This document shows, piece after piece, positions 1 to 7,345 of a DNA stretch of 8,382 nucleotides (within the stretch, counting starts at the first letter, position 1; every line of letters begins with the position of its first letter). The position numbers and the translations under genes are program-made. The stretch lies in contig QNBI01000064.1 in NCBI GenBank assembly GCA_003641675.1, positions 1-8,382 of the forward strand, given 5' to 3'. The notes under the pieces were generated by a model. The model made no database searches and was not told where the DNA came from. It saw only the letters and a program-made list of their open reading frames with translations. Source of the stretch: Spirochaetota bacterium (GTDB lineage: Bacteria; Spirochaetota; Spirochaetia; SZUA-6).

Positions 1-276
1 ACGATTAAGAACGGCGATTTTATATCTGTTGAAAAAATGTTAGGGTATAGTTATATTGTTGAGATACCGGAAAATATATCTATAAGGAAAGATAGTGATA
101 AATTAGTAGTTGAAAAGAGAAAACTTGTACAGGTATTACCGGACTCAGGAAACTACAGAGTACTGGTAAACAGCGGAGAGAAAGAGTATAAAACAGAGGT
201 TGAAATAGTTAAGGATAAGCTTCTAATTGGACAAAGTGATAATACGAGAGTAAAAACAATACTCTTTTTAAAATAA
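1..276 (+). CDS. ribF: RibF-like FAD synthetase, C-terminal end (5' end outside window)
   Basis: The frame is open from base 1 to the TAA at 274-276, so this is the 3' end of a longer gene; the ATG at 37 is internal, not the start. The first residues ([20 protein letters not shown]) fit the end of the FMN adenylyltransferase domain of RibF, where an Ile-x-x-Gly-(Asp) turn is followed by a Leu-Gly-x-x-Tyr segment. RibF normally phosphorylates riboflavin and adenylylates FMN to FAD in the cytoplasm. About 78 residues follow the Leu-Gly-Tyr, whereas a riboflavin-kinase domain has about 125. The GFPTAN-type motif of that domain is absent, and only a faint barrel-like trace remains ([11 protein letters not shown], compare the usual LP-x-x-GVYAV). 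The call rests on this alignment from memory plus the position directly before rpsO, as in many bacteria. The protein may be a FAD synthetase without kinase activity. Confidence 0.68.
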   Translation, partial: TIKNGDFISVEKMLGYSYIVEIPENISIRKDSDKLVVEKRKLVQVLPDSGNYRVLVNSGEKEYKTEVEIVKDKLLIGQSDNTRVKTILFLK

Positions 277-284
277 AATTAATC

Positions 285-290
285 AGGAGG
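285..290 (+). promoter_or_regulatory. Strong Shine-Dalgarno of rpsO
   Basis: AGGAGG is a full match to the canonical ribosome binding site and ends nine bases before the ATG at 300. It is the best ribosome binding site in the window and fixes the rpsO start. The 23-base gap between the RibF-like gene and rpsO shows no hairpin or promoter. Confidence 0.9.
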
Positions 291-299
291 TTCTTTTTA

Positions 300-569
300 A
301 TGTCATTGGCAAAAGAAACAAAGGAAAAAATAATTGGTAAATTTGGTCACAACGAGAAAGATACCGGTTCAGCGGAAGTACAGATTGCACTAATTACAAA
401 GAGAATAGAAGAGTTAACAGAGCACTTCAAGATTCACAAGAAGGATCATAATTCGAGGAGAGGTTTGCTGCAGCTGGTTGGCCAGAGGCGGAAACTTCTG
501 GATTATCTAAAAAAGAAGGATTTGGAAAAGTACAGAGAAATCCTTAAAAAGCTAAATTTAAGAAAATAA
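300..569 (+). CDS. rpsO: 30S ribosomal protein S15
   Basis: This 89-residue protein is the usual S15 length. S15 is a primary 16S rRNA binder that helps fold the central domain of the 30S subunit and contributes to a bridge with the 50S subunit. The family signature is clear: [16 protein letters not shown] around residues 21-36, then [20 protein letters not shown] around 45-64, then a basic helix ending in RK. The start follows a perfect AGGAGG. It lies 23 bases after the RibF-like gene and 27 bases before pnp, the common rpsO-pnp pairing. S15 often represses its own translation through an mRNA structure over the ribosome binding site, but no such fold is evident here. Confidence 0.99.
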   Translation: MSLAKETKEKIIGKFGHNEKDTGSAEVQIALITKRIEELTEHFKIHKKDHNSRRGLLQLVGQRRKLLDYLKKKDLEKYREILKKLNLRK

Positions 570-596
570 AGTTAAGTTAAAAGGAAAATAATTATT

Positions 597-2762
597 ATGT
601 TACATCAAGTAAAATTACGTATTGGAGATGAAGACCTGGTTTTGGAAACAGGCAGGATGGCAAAACAGGCAAACGGGGCCGTACTTGCTACATATGCGGG
701 TTCGGCAGTTTTAGCCACGGTTTGCTGTTCGGATAAGAAAATTGAAGACCTGGATTATATACCTCTTTCAGTTGAATACAACGAAAAGTACTATGCTGCA
801 GGTAAAATACCTGGCGGTTTTATAAAGAGAGAGGGCAGGCCAAAGGACAAAGAAATTCTGGTATCCAGACTTATTGACCGGCCGATGAGACCTCTCTTTA
901 ATAAAGAATTTAAGAGGGAGATTCAGATTGTACCTACAACAATTTCTACGGATCAGATAAATCCGCCGGATATTATTGCGATGGCTGCATCATCTGCGGC
1001 AGTAATGATTTCTGATATACCATTTAATGGGCCTGTAGGAGCTGTTAGAGTAGCTTTTCTCGATGATGGTTTCATTATTAATCCCACTTTTGACGAAATC
1101 GAAAGAGCGAAACTCGATATTGTTGTTTCCGGTACAGAAGAGGGAATAACAATGGTAGAAGGCGGGGCGAAGGAGATTTCGGAAGATATTCTGCTTAAAG
1201 CAATAGAAGAAGCACACGGGTATATAAAGGAAATATGCAGAATACAGATAGAACTAACGGAACTTGCAGGAAAGGAAAAAATTGCTATTTCGGATGAAAA
1301 AGGAGAATTTCCTCTAAAAGATAAGATTCGGGAATGGGCCTATCCCAAGATGGAGGAGGCCTGTTTTGTAGCCGGCAAACAGATCCGCTCTGCCGCAATA
1401 AAAAAAGTAAAAGAAGAGGCACTTTCATTTTTTGCTGAAGATATGGAAGAGGGGCAGGAAAAAGCTGTAAGTGCTGTATTCGAAGATATAGAATCGGAAA
1501 TAGTAAGGAAATCTATACTCGAACGAAAAATGCGTACAGATGGCAGAAAGCCGGAGGATATACGTAATATTACCTGCGAAGTGGATGTATTGCCTAGAAC
1601 TCACGGTTCAGCACTCTTTACAAGAGGAGAAACACAGGCTCTGGCAGTTACAACGCTGGGCACGGTGTATGATGAACAGATAATGGATGATATAGAAGGG
1701 GACGCACGTAAAACATTTATGCTCCATTACAATTTTCCGCCTTATTCTGTAGGTGAAACGGGCCGTCTTGGAACGGGAAGAAGAGAAATAGGACATGGAC
1801 ATTTAGCAGAAAGAGCAATTTCTGCCGTGCTGCCTTCAAAGGATAAATTTCCTTATACGATTAGGATTGTATCGGAAATACTGGAATCTAACGGCTCGTC
1901 TTCTATGGCTACGGTATGTGGAGGTACATTAAGCCTGTTAAATGCAGGAGTACCAATAAAAAAATCCGTTGCCGGAATAGCAATGGGGCTGGTAACAGAT
2001 TCGGATAAGTTTGTAATTCTATCCGATATTCTGGGGGAAGAAGACCACCTCGGCGACATGGATTTTAAAGTTGCAGGCACGGAAGACGGCATAACTGCGT
2101 TTCAAATGGATATTAAAATTGCCGGTGTTGATTATGAAATTCTTTCAAAGGCCCTTGAACAGGCAAAAGAAGGAAGAAAGAAAATATTGAGTATTATGAA
2201 TGATACCATAAAAGAACCGAGGAGCTCAATTTCCGATTTTGCTCCAAAGATAATGTCAATGCATATAGACCCGGATAAAATAGGAGCCGTAATAGGATCA
2301 GGTGGAAAAGTTATAAAAGGTATTTCGGAAAAAACAGGTGCTACAATTAATATTGAAGACACGGGTGATTTGGTTATTTACTGTAAAGACAAGAAAGGCG
2401 CAGAAGAAGCTAAAGCTATTATTGAAAGCCTTTTAGAGGAACCCGAAGTTGGTAAAATATATAATGGCACAGTAAAACGCATAATGGATTTTGGAGCGTT
2501 TATAGAAATACTCCCAGGCAAAGAAGGGCTGTGTCATATTTCAAAATTATCCGACAAACATGTTCAAAAAGTGACAGATGTCCTCGAAGAAGGCCAGCAG
2601 GTTACTGTTAAGCTAATTGAAATAGACAGGATGGGAAGACTCAATCTTAGCATTAGAGATGTTAATGAAGATACATCAGAAAATAATTCTCATAGCGACG
2701 GAAAAGGGCAGGAAACCAGAGATCATGGCAGACGGTCTTATCATAAGCCAAGGCGGAGATAA
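597..2762 (+). CDS. pnp: Polynucleotide phosphorylase (PNPase)
   Basis: This 721-residue enzyme degrades RNA 3'-to-5' with phosphate, releasing nucleoside diphosphates, and can also add tails; it acts as a cytoplasmic homotrimer, often within a degradosome. The first RNase PH-like core covers about residues 1-220 and contains RPMRPLF at 95-101. An all-helical linker follows to about 310. The second, catalytic core covers about 311-545 and contains FTRGETQAL (341-349), the phosphate-binding [12 protein letters not shown] (431-442), and metal and catalytic positions D483, D489 and K491 within [14 protein letters not shown] domain spans about 553-612, with the GSGG loop at 567-570, and an S1 domain about 617-687. 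The last roughly 30 residues form a polar tail ending in a basic, Arg-rich stretch. AAGGA at 581-585 precedes the ATG. All catalytic features are present, so it should be active. Confidence 0.99.
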   Translation: MLHQVKLRIGDEDLVLETGRMAKQANGAVLATYAGSAVLATVCCSDKKIEDLDYIPLSVEYNEKYYAAGKIPGGFIKREGRPKDKEILVSRLIDRPMRPLFNKEFKREIQIVPTTISTDQINPPDIIAMAASSAAVMISDIPFNGPVGAVRVAFLDDGFIINPTFDEIERAKLDIVVSGTEEGITMVEGGAKEISEDILLKAIEEAHGYIKEICRIQIELTELAGKEKIAISDEKGEFPLKDKIREWAYPKMEEACFVAGKQIRSAAIKKVKEEALSFFAEDMEEGQEKAVSAVFEDIESEIVRKSILERKMRTDGRKPEDIRNITCEVDVLPRTHGSALFTRGETQALAVTTLGTVYDEQIMDDIEGDARKTFMLHYNFPPYSVGETGRLGTGRREIGHGHLAERAISAVLPSKDKFPYTIRIVSEILESNGSSSMATVCGGTLSLLNAGVPIKKSVAGIAMGLVTDSDKFVILSDILGEEDHLGDMDFKVAGTEDGITAFQMDIKIAGVDYEILSKALEQAKEGRKKILSIMNDTIKEPRSSISDFAPKIMSMHIDPDKIGAVIGSGGKVIKGISEKTGATINIEDTGDLVIYCKDKKGAEEAKAIIESLLEEPEVGKIYNGTVKRIMDFGAFIEILPGKEGLCHISKLSDKHVQKVTDVLEEGQQVTVKLIEIDRMGRLNLSIRDVNEDTSENNSHSDGKGQETRDHGRRSYHKPRRR
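2751..2758 (+). promoter_or_regulatory. Ribosome binding site deciding the TTG start of the M16 peptidase gene
   Basis: AGGCGGAG lies inside the last codons of pnp and ends six bases before the TTG at 2765. It supports TTG as the start: the first downstream in-frame ATG comes after the zinc-binding motif and would destroy the enzyme. Placing the site within pnp implies that translation of the two genes is linked. Confidence 0.75.
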
Positions 2763-2764
2763 AA

Positions 2765-4024
2765 TTGATAGAAGCCAGAAATCTGTCGAATGGTGCAACT
2801 GTATTATTTGAAAGAGTAACTGCAACGAGCACCGTTTCGGTAGGTTTCTGGTATCCCTATGGTTCAAGGGATGAAAAAAAAGGACAGTACGGGTTTTCTC
2901 ATTTTCTAGAGCACATGCTTTTTAAAGGTACGAATAAAAGGAATGCTTATGAGATTGCCCAGGAAATAGACAGAGTGGGAGGAATGATAAACGCCTTTAC
3001 GGAGAAAGAAGTTACCTGCTTTTACTGCACCATACCTAAAAACAGCGTAAAAACAGCGATAGATGTACTGTCGGATATGATAGTTAATTCCCGGCTGGAC
3101 AAAAAAGAAATAACCAGGGAAATGCCTGTTGTACTTAATGAAATACGTTCTATTGAAGATTCTCCGGACGAAAAAGCGCATGAATTATACCTTAAATTAA
3201 TGTGGGGCAAACACCATCTGGCAAATAGAATTACAGGAGAAGAAGAGGATGTACGTGCAATTACTTATACTAATCTAACCAACTACTACAAAACGAGGTA
3301 CCATCCTGCAAATCTTATCATATCAATTGCGGGTAATATAAATATTGATGATGTTTATACTTACCTTGAGAGTATTTTTGGCAACCTAAAAGCGGACAAA
3401 TATATTACAGAACGGGAAAAACCAGAGGATAGAGTATTTGCAGATCAAATTAAAAGCAAATTCGATCAGGTCCATATATATACCGGGACTGGATATACAG
3501 CTTCTCCTGAACTGGAAGAGTACTATGATATGGTTGTTTTCAGCACGTTAATGGGAGAATCTATAAGTTCACGGCTTTTCCAGGCTTTAAGAGAGGAGCA
3601 GGGTTTATGTTATTCTGTATACTCATTTCGTACTTATTTCTCTGATACAGCTCAATGGACAGTCTATGCAAGTACAGCTCCATCGGATTTAAAAAAACTA
3701 TTAAATTCATTAAAAACAGAAATCGAAAAGGTAAGGGAAAATAAACCGGAGATAGGGGAAATCGAAGATGCAAAAACACATCTTTTGGGCGGAATTACGA
3801 TTGCAAAGGAAGATATGGAAACAAGAATGAAACGCCTTGCACGTCAGTATATTCTTCGTGGCAGAATATTTAACTTTAAGGAATCTGTTGATAATATAAA
3901 AAAGGTCAATAAAAGAAGAATTGATCATCTTATAAATAAGATAATTGCAGAAAGGAAATTTAATCTTCTTGTATATGGCAAAGGTAGGACAGGCATTAAA
4001 TCTAATGAAGAATACTTCACTTAA
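2765..4024 (+). CDS. M16 family zinc metallopeptidase (processing-peptidase-like)
   Basis: This 419-residue protein is the usual size of the single-unit M16B peptidases related to the mitochondrial processing peptidase beta subunit. The N-terminal domain carries the inverted zinc motif HFLEH at residues 46-50, with H46 and H50 as ligands and E49 as catalytic base. The distal ligand fits E126 in VVLNEI, 76 residues after H50, as expected for the family. The C-terminal half has the conserved segment REEQGLCYSVYSF near residue 280. No signal peptide or membrane segment is present, so it is probably cytoplasmic and degrades peptides or small unfolded substrates; the real substrate cannot be read from sequence. 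It starts with TTG two bases after the pnp stop. Genes of this family next to pnp are common in bacteria. Both the zinc site and the second domain are present, so it looks active without a partner subunit. Confidence 0.94.
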   Translation: MIEARNLSNGATVLFERVTATSTVSVGFWYPYGSRDEKKGQYGFSHFLEHMLFKGTNKRNAYEIAQEIDRVGGMINAFTEKEVTCFYCTIPKNSVKTAIDVLSDMIVNSRLDKKEITREMPVVLNEIRSIEDSPDEKAHELYLKLMWGKHHLANRITGEEEDVRAITYTNLTNYYKTRYHPANLIISIAGNINIDDVYTYLESIFGNLKADKYITEREKPEDRVFADQIKSKFDQVHIYTGTGYTASPELEEYYDMVVFSTLMGESISSRLFQALREEQGLCYSVYSFRTYFSDTAQWTVYASTAPSDLKKLLNSLKTEIEKVRENKPEIGEIEDAKTHLLGGITIAKEDMETRMKRLARQYILRGRIFNFKESVDNIKKVNKRRIDHLINKIIAERKFNLLVYGKGRTGIKSNEEYFT

Positions 4025-4030
4025 AAGATA

Positions 4031-4477
4031 ATGAACGAGATTATAATTACATATAAGACAGACAATGGCATTGCACCTCTCTATAAAACTTTAAATGCTT
4101 CCGGCGCAGATCTCTTTGCAAAACTTAGCAAAGAGGTCGTTATAAGCCCGGGAGAGAGATACCTTATACCAACAGGACTATATATTGAAATACCTGAAGG
4201 ATATGAAGCACAGATAAGGCCGAGATCGGGACTTGCTGCAAAATACGGCATTACGCTGCTTAATGCTCCCGGAACAATAGATTCTGATTATAGAGGCGAG
4301 GTGAAAGTATTGCTTATAAATCTCGGAGATAAAGTTTTTACAATTCATAACAAAGATAGAATAGCTCAAATAGTATTTGCCCCTGTTACAAGGGGAATCT
4401 TTAGACTTGTTTCCCGAATATCGGAAACCGATCGAGGCAAAGGCGGGTTTGGTTCTACAGGCTACAGGGGTGAATGA
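4031..4477 (+). CDS. dut: Deoxyuridine 5'-triphosphate nucleotidohydrolase (dUTPase)
   Basis: This 148-residue homotrimeric-type dUTPase hydrolyses dUTP to dUMP and pyrophosphate, keeping uracil out of DNA and supplying the dTMP precursor. All five family motifs are visible: ASGADLFA (23-30), PRSGLA (64-69), [10 protein letters not shown] (81-90, with D84 as the likely catalytic aspartate), RIAQIVFAP (110-118) and the flexible C-terminal [10 protein letters not shown] (135-144). The start is six bases after the M16 stop and no Shine-Dalgarno is visible in front of it, so it is probably translated by reinitiation or coupling. Its stop overlaps the next gene by four bases (ATGA). Length and motifs are standard, and there is nothing to suggest a phage origin. 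Confidence 0.98.
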   Translation: MNEIIITYKTDNGIAPLYKTLNASGADLFAKLSKEVVISPGERYLIPTGLYIEIPEGYEAQIRPRSGLAAKYGITLLNAPGTIDSDYRGEVKVLLINLGDKVFTIHNKDRIAQIVFAPVTRGIFRLVSRISETDRGKGGFGSTGYRGE

Positions 4478-6069
4478 AATATCTATATATAGTTATTTTT
4501 ATTACAGCTTTTTCTGTTTTCTCCTGCACAACAGGAATAAAACAAACCAAACTCTCTTTGGCAGAAAATAATAAATACGACAATTCAAATATTTCTATTA
4601 AAAATAAAAAAAATAAAATTGAAAAGAAAGAAAATGCCAGACAAAAAACAAAAAATACCGCTGCGCTGATGCTTGCACAAGTAAAAGAAGCTTACAATTC
4701 GGGGAATTTTTCAAAATGCCTTAATGCGGCAAGAGAATTAAGGATAAAATATCCGTTCTCAGATGAAATTTATCCGGCTTTATATTTAAGCGGCCTTGCA
4801 GAAATAAAGCTGGATGAACCTTACAGAGCACGCTACTTCTTTAAAAGGCTTTTATCTCTAATTCGGAAAAATAATTCAACAAGTTCCCAGATGAAGGACC
4901 TTAAATATAAAACAGAGGTCATGCTAGGAGATATACTTTATAAAGAACATCTGTATAATGAGTCGTTAAAATACTATACAGAAGCGGCAAAAGCTAAAAA
5001 ACGCAAAGAGGTTTCTGCTGTATTTTTAAGAATGGCGGAAATATTTTACTATGAGAAAAAAAATATCCATGATGCCAGATTTTATTTCTTAAAAATAAAC
5101 CCTGAGAAAATTAGAAAAGATAGACATACGGCATATATACAACTAAAAAACCGACTGGAATGGGAGAATCTGCTGCCGGAAGATTTAGGCATAAATGATG
5201 GTAATATATCTGCTGTTGCGGCGGACGGAGATGATTTATGGATTGGTACCTGGAACGGAGGCATAGCCAGGTATAATATGAGCATGGGGAAAACTGCCGT
5301 ATTTAAAAAGGGGGCAGAGAGTCTTGTTCCAAGAACTGTACGGACAGTAGAGATAACAAAAAGAAGAGTATGGGTTGGAAGCTTCTCCGGTTTATCATAC
5401 TATTCAAAGGCTTCATCGAAATGGTACGCTATAAAAATATTCAGCAGCCCTGAACCGGTAAAAGTAGAAACTATAAAAAGCGTTAATGACAGACTCTATA
5501 TTGGAACATTGGGAGAGGGATTATGGTTTGGAACTGAGTTGAATGTGCAGAATTTTCATAGGCTTGATTTCCCTTCGCAGTTTATTAACTGTATAAGCTA
5601 CTATAATAATTATCTTCTAATAGGAACCATGGATATGGGGATATTTATTCTAAACATAGAAACAGGGAAAATAACCAATTTTCGAGATTTATTTCCAGGA
5701 TTTACGCCGTTAAATATAACAACAATAATTACGGGATGGAATACAGATTTATGGATTGGAACATATGGTAGGGGTCTTTTTCACTTGATTAAAAAATCAG
5801 GCAGAATGGAAATATACACAAAAGAAAACGGGCGTATTCTGGATGATTGGATATTAAGCAGTGTTAAAACTGCGAATGGTTTATACTTTGGTACATTTGG
5901 CGGAGGCCTTATACATGTTGAAAAAAAGGGAAATATAATTAAGAATATAAGTCTTAAAGATGGATTGAGTTCTTTAGATATATCAGCTCTGGCATATGCT
6001 AGGCCTCTTGTAATTTTAGGTACGCTTGGAATGGGAATAACTATTTTCTATGAAGATATCAAAGAGTAG
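4474..6069 (+). CDS. Predicted lipoprotein with TPR-like repeats and a seven-bladed beta-propeller; function unknown
   Basis: I do not recognise this 531-residue protein as a named family. Residues 1-18 look like a lipoprotein signal peptide: MKY, a hydrophobic stretch, then VFSC with C18 as the lipidation site. The lipobox is loose, as is often seen in spirochaetes. A Lys/Asn-rich linker spans about 22-62. Residues 63-212 are helical with TPR-like units, for example 67-91, 147-172 and 183-207 (alternating Ala/Gly/Tyr positions). From about 240 to the end, seven copies of a Leu-Trp-Ile-Gly-Thr-x-x-x-Gly-Leu type motif occur, resembling the ligand-binding-type propeller blades of hybrid two-component regulators, but no kinase follows. 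It should sit in the periplasm, anchored to a membrane. The ATG overlaps the dut stop (ATGA) and follows AGGGG at 4466-4470. The 3' end overlaps the LptF-like gene by 20 bases, which suggests a shared envelope role. Confidence 0.85.
   Translation: MKYLYIVIFITAFSVFSCTTGIKQTKLSLAENNKYDNSNISIKNKKNKIEKKENARQKTKNTAALMLAQVKEAYNSGNFSKCLNAARELRIKYPFSDEIYPALYLSGLAEIKLDEPYRARYFFKRLLSLIRKNNSTSSQMKDLKYKTEVMLGDILYKEHLYNESLKYYTEAAKAKKRKEVSAVFLRMAEIFYYEKKNIHDARFYFLKINPEKIRKDRHTAYIQLKNRLEWENLLPEDLGINDGNISAVAADGDDLWIGTWNGGIARYNMSMGKTAVFKKGAESLVPRTVRTVEITKRRVWVGSFSGLSYYSKASSKWYAIKIFSSPEPVKVETIKSVNDRLYIGTLGEGLWFGTELNVQNFHRLDFPSQFINCISYYNNYLLIGTMDMGIFILNIETGKITNFRDLFPGFTPLNITTIITGWNTDLWIGTYGRGLFHLIKKSGRMEIYTKENGRILDDWILSSVKTANGLYFGTFGGGLIHVEKKGNIIKNISLKDGLSSLDISALAYARPLVILGTLGMGITIFYEDIKE
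5236..6057 (+). repeat. Seven degenerate propeller-blade repeats within the lipoprotein gene
   Basis: The blade signature begins at codons 255, 299, 341, 381, 426, 470 and 513 of the lipoprotein (bases 5236, 5368, 5494, 5614, 5749, 5881 and 6010). The forms are [59 protein letters not shown] and [10 protein letters not shown]. The spacing is 40-45 residues. At DNA level the copies are diverged, so this is an old protein repeat and not a recent tandem duplication. Confidence 0.85.
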
Positions 6070-7345
6070 AAGTTATTTAACTACATACAGTTATGTTTCG
6101 AAGGAATTTCTTCTCTCCTTTGTTATTGCGTTCTTATTCTTCTTTATTATATTTTTTATAAATCAAATTCTTGTTATGGCGGAGCAGATCTTTTCCAAAA
6201 AAGTCCCTTTCTGGGATGTTATACGCTTAATTATCTATTCCATGCCTATCTTTCTGGCATTTTCTTTTCCTTTCGGGGCTCTGGTAGGAGCGTTAATGGC
6301 TATAGGAAGACTGTCATCGGATAATGAAATACTGGCATTCCAGGCAGCTGGAATATCACTAATGAGGATAATTATTCCTTTGCTTATTTTGGGAATTATA
6401 CTTTCTGCTGCTTCCTTTATTACCAATGATTACTTCCTGCCTTCAGGTAATATCAAACTGGGGAAAATATACAGAAAGATTATATATCAGAATCCCGCAA
6501 TTGAATTGGAACCATATTCCATAAAGAGATACAGAGACACATTTATTATAACAGGAGCTATTAACGGACCGATAATAAACAATATCACAATTATTGACAG
6601 AACGGAAAACCGAGAGAAACGAACTATTCTTGCAGATTCTGCTGAGCTTGAGAAGGAGAGCAAGCAGCAAGGGGTTGTATCTCTTAATCTTTCCAATGTA
6701 GTGGTACTGGAAACAAAGAGGGATAATCCTGCGTCCTATGATTATGCTGTTTCAAAGAATCTTATATATAATATATTAATCAAAGATACGAACTATTCTA
6801 TCGGGAGTATTGGCCCTGCAGAGATGAGCTCTTTAGATGTATGGAGAGAGATAGAAAAAAAGTCAGAGAAACTAAGAGAAAGGAAAATAACGAATAAGAT
6901 AAAAGTAGAGAAATTGAGGTATAGATTAAGACTTACAGTAGAAAAAGCAGTTGATTCTGCTACTTTAAATCGGGTATATAACAAAAAAAAAGAAAAAGAA
7001 ATTATTTCCCAATATAATAATTTCAATAAAACGGAAAAAAGAAAAATTACGGATAGAAGTTTAAGACTGTATAAGCTCGAATTTTATAAAAAATTTGCAA
7101 TACCACTTGCATGTTTTATTTTTATAATTTTTGCATTTCCTACCGGCCTATTTGCAAGAAAAAGCGGACGAGCTGTTGGGTTTGGAGTCGGTCTTTTGGT
7201 TTCCTTTGCATATTGGAGCATGCTGTTTCTTGGCCATTCACTAGGAATTAGAATGCAAATGTCGCCATTTTTATCTATGTGGATGGCTAATTTTGTTATA
7301 CTAATTTTAGCTTTTGTTATGCTGCTTGTCAGGATTAAAAGATGA
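6050..7345 (+). CDS. lptF: LptF/YjgP-type permease of a lipopolysaccharide or lipid exporter
   Basis: This 431-residue protein has the LptF/LptG layout. Three N-terminal membrane helices lie at about 20-44, 57-87 and 104-127. A periplasmic beta-rich domain spans about 128-255, and three C-terminal helices lie at about 349-369, 375-399 and 408-428. The family motif SDNEILAFQAAGIS is at 90-103 and the pre-helix EMSSLDVW element at 258-265. LptF and LptG pair with the ATPase LptB to pull lipopolysaccharide out of the inner membrane and pass it to LptC/LptA. The protein is longer than the usual 360-370 residues because of a charged, coil-like stretch at about 266-340. The ATG is the only plausible start and lies inside the lipoprotein gene (20-base overlap) with a weak ribosome binding site, implying coupled translation. 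The F versus G assignment rests on order and length only. If the organism lacks lipopolysaccharide, the cargo would be another lipid. Confidence 0.84.
   Translation: MKISKSRSYLTTYSYVSKEFLLSFVIAFLFFFIIFFINQILVMAEQIFSKKVPFWDVIRLIIYSMPIFLAFSFPFGALVGALMAIGRLSSDNEILAFQAAGISLMRIIIPLLILGIILSAASFITNDYFLPSGNIKLGKIYRKIIYQNPAIELEPYSIKRYRDTFIITGAINGPIINNITIIDRTENREKRTILADSAELEKESKQQGVVSLNLSNVVVLETKRDNPASYDYAVSKNLIYNILIKDTNYSIGSIGPAEMSSLDVWREIEKKSEKLRERKITNKIKVEKLRYRLRLTVEKAVDSATLNRVYNKKKEKEIISQYNNFNKTEKRKITDRSLRLYKLEFYKKFAIPLACFIFIIFAFPTGLFARKSGRAVGFGVGLLVSFAYWSMLFLGHSLGIRMQMSPFLSMWMANFVILILAFVMLLVRIKR

Noticed and set aside
37..39. ATG at 37 as the start of a separate small gene of 79 residues
   Set aside because: The frame is open upstream to base 1, the upstream residues fit the RibF alignment, and no Shine-Dalgarno precedes this ATG.
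990..1217. Minus-strand open frames opposite pnp, here and at 1608-1802, 1853-2092, 2132-2362 and 2676-2867
   Set aside because: They lie opposite conserved PNPase domains, have no ribosome binding sites I can see and encode low-complexity translations; they are shadows of the real gene.
2906..3928. Several minus-strand open frames opposite the M16 gene
   Set aside because: They are antisense to a conserved enzyme and rich in Phe, Ile and Tyr as expected from reversed AT-rich codons, with no independent support.
4377..4571. A 64-codon plus-strand open frame across the dut/lipoprotein junction
   Set aside because: It overlaps the motif 4 to motif 5 region of dut and the lipoprotein signal peptide, both well supported, and its product resembles nothing recognisable.
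4601..4620. Possible frameshift or slippery site in the A-rich start of the lipoprotein gene
   Set aside because: The frame is continuous before and after it and encodes a Lys/Asn-rich linker typical after a lipidated cysteine; no alternative frame leads to a sensible product.
5191..6066. Propeller region as the sensor of a hybrid two-component regulator
   Set aside because: The motif type is similar, but no membrane helix, histidine kinase or response regulator follows; the protein ends at 6069 and the next gene is a permease.
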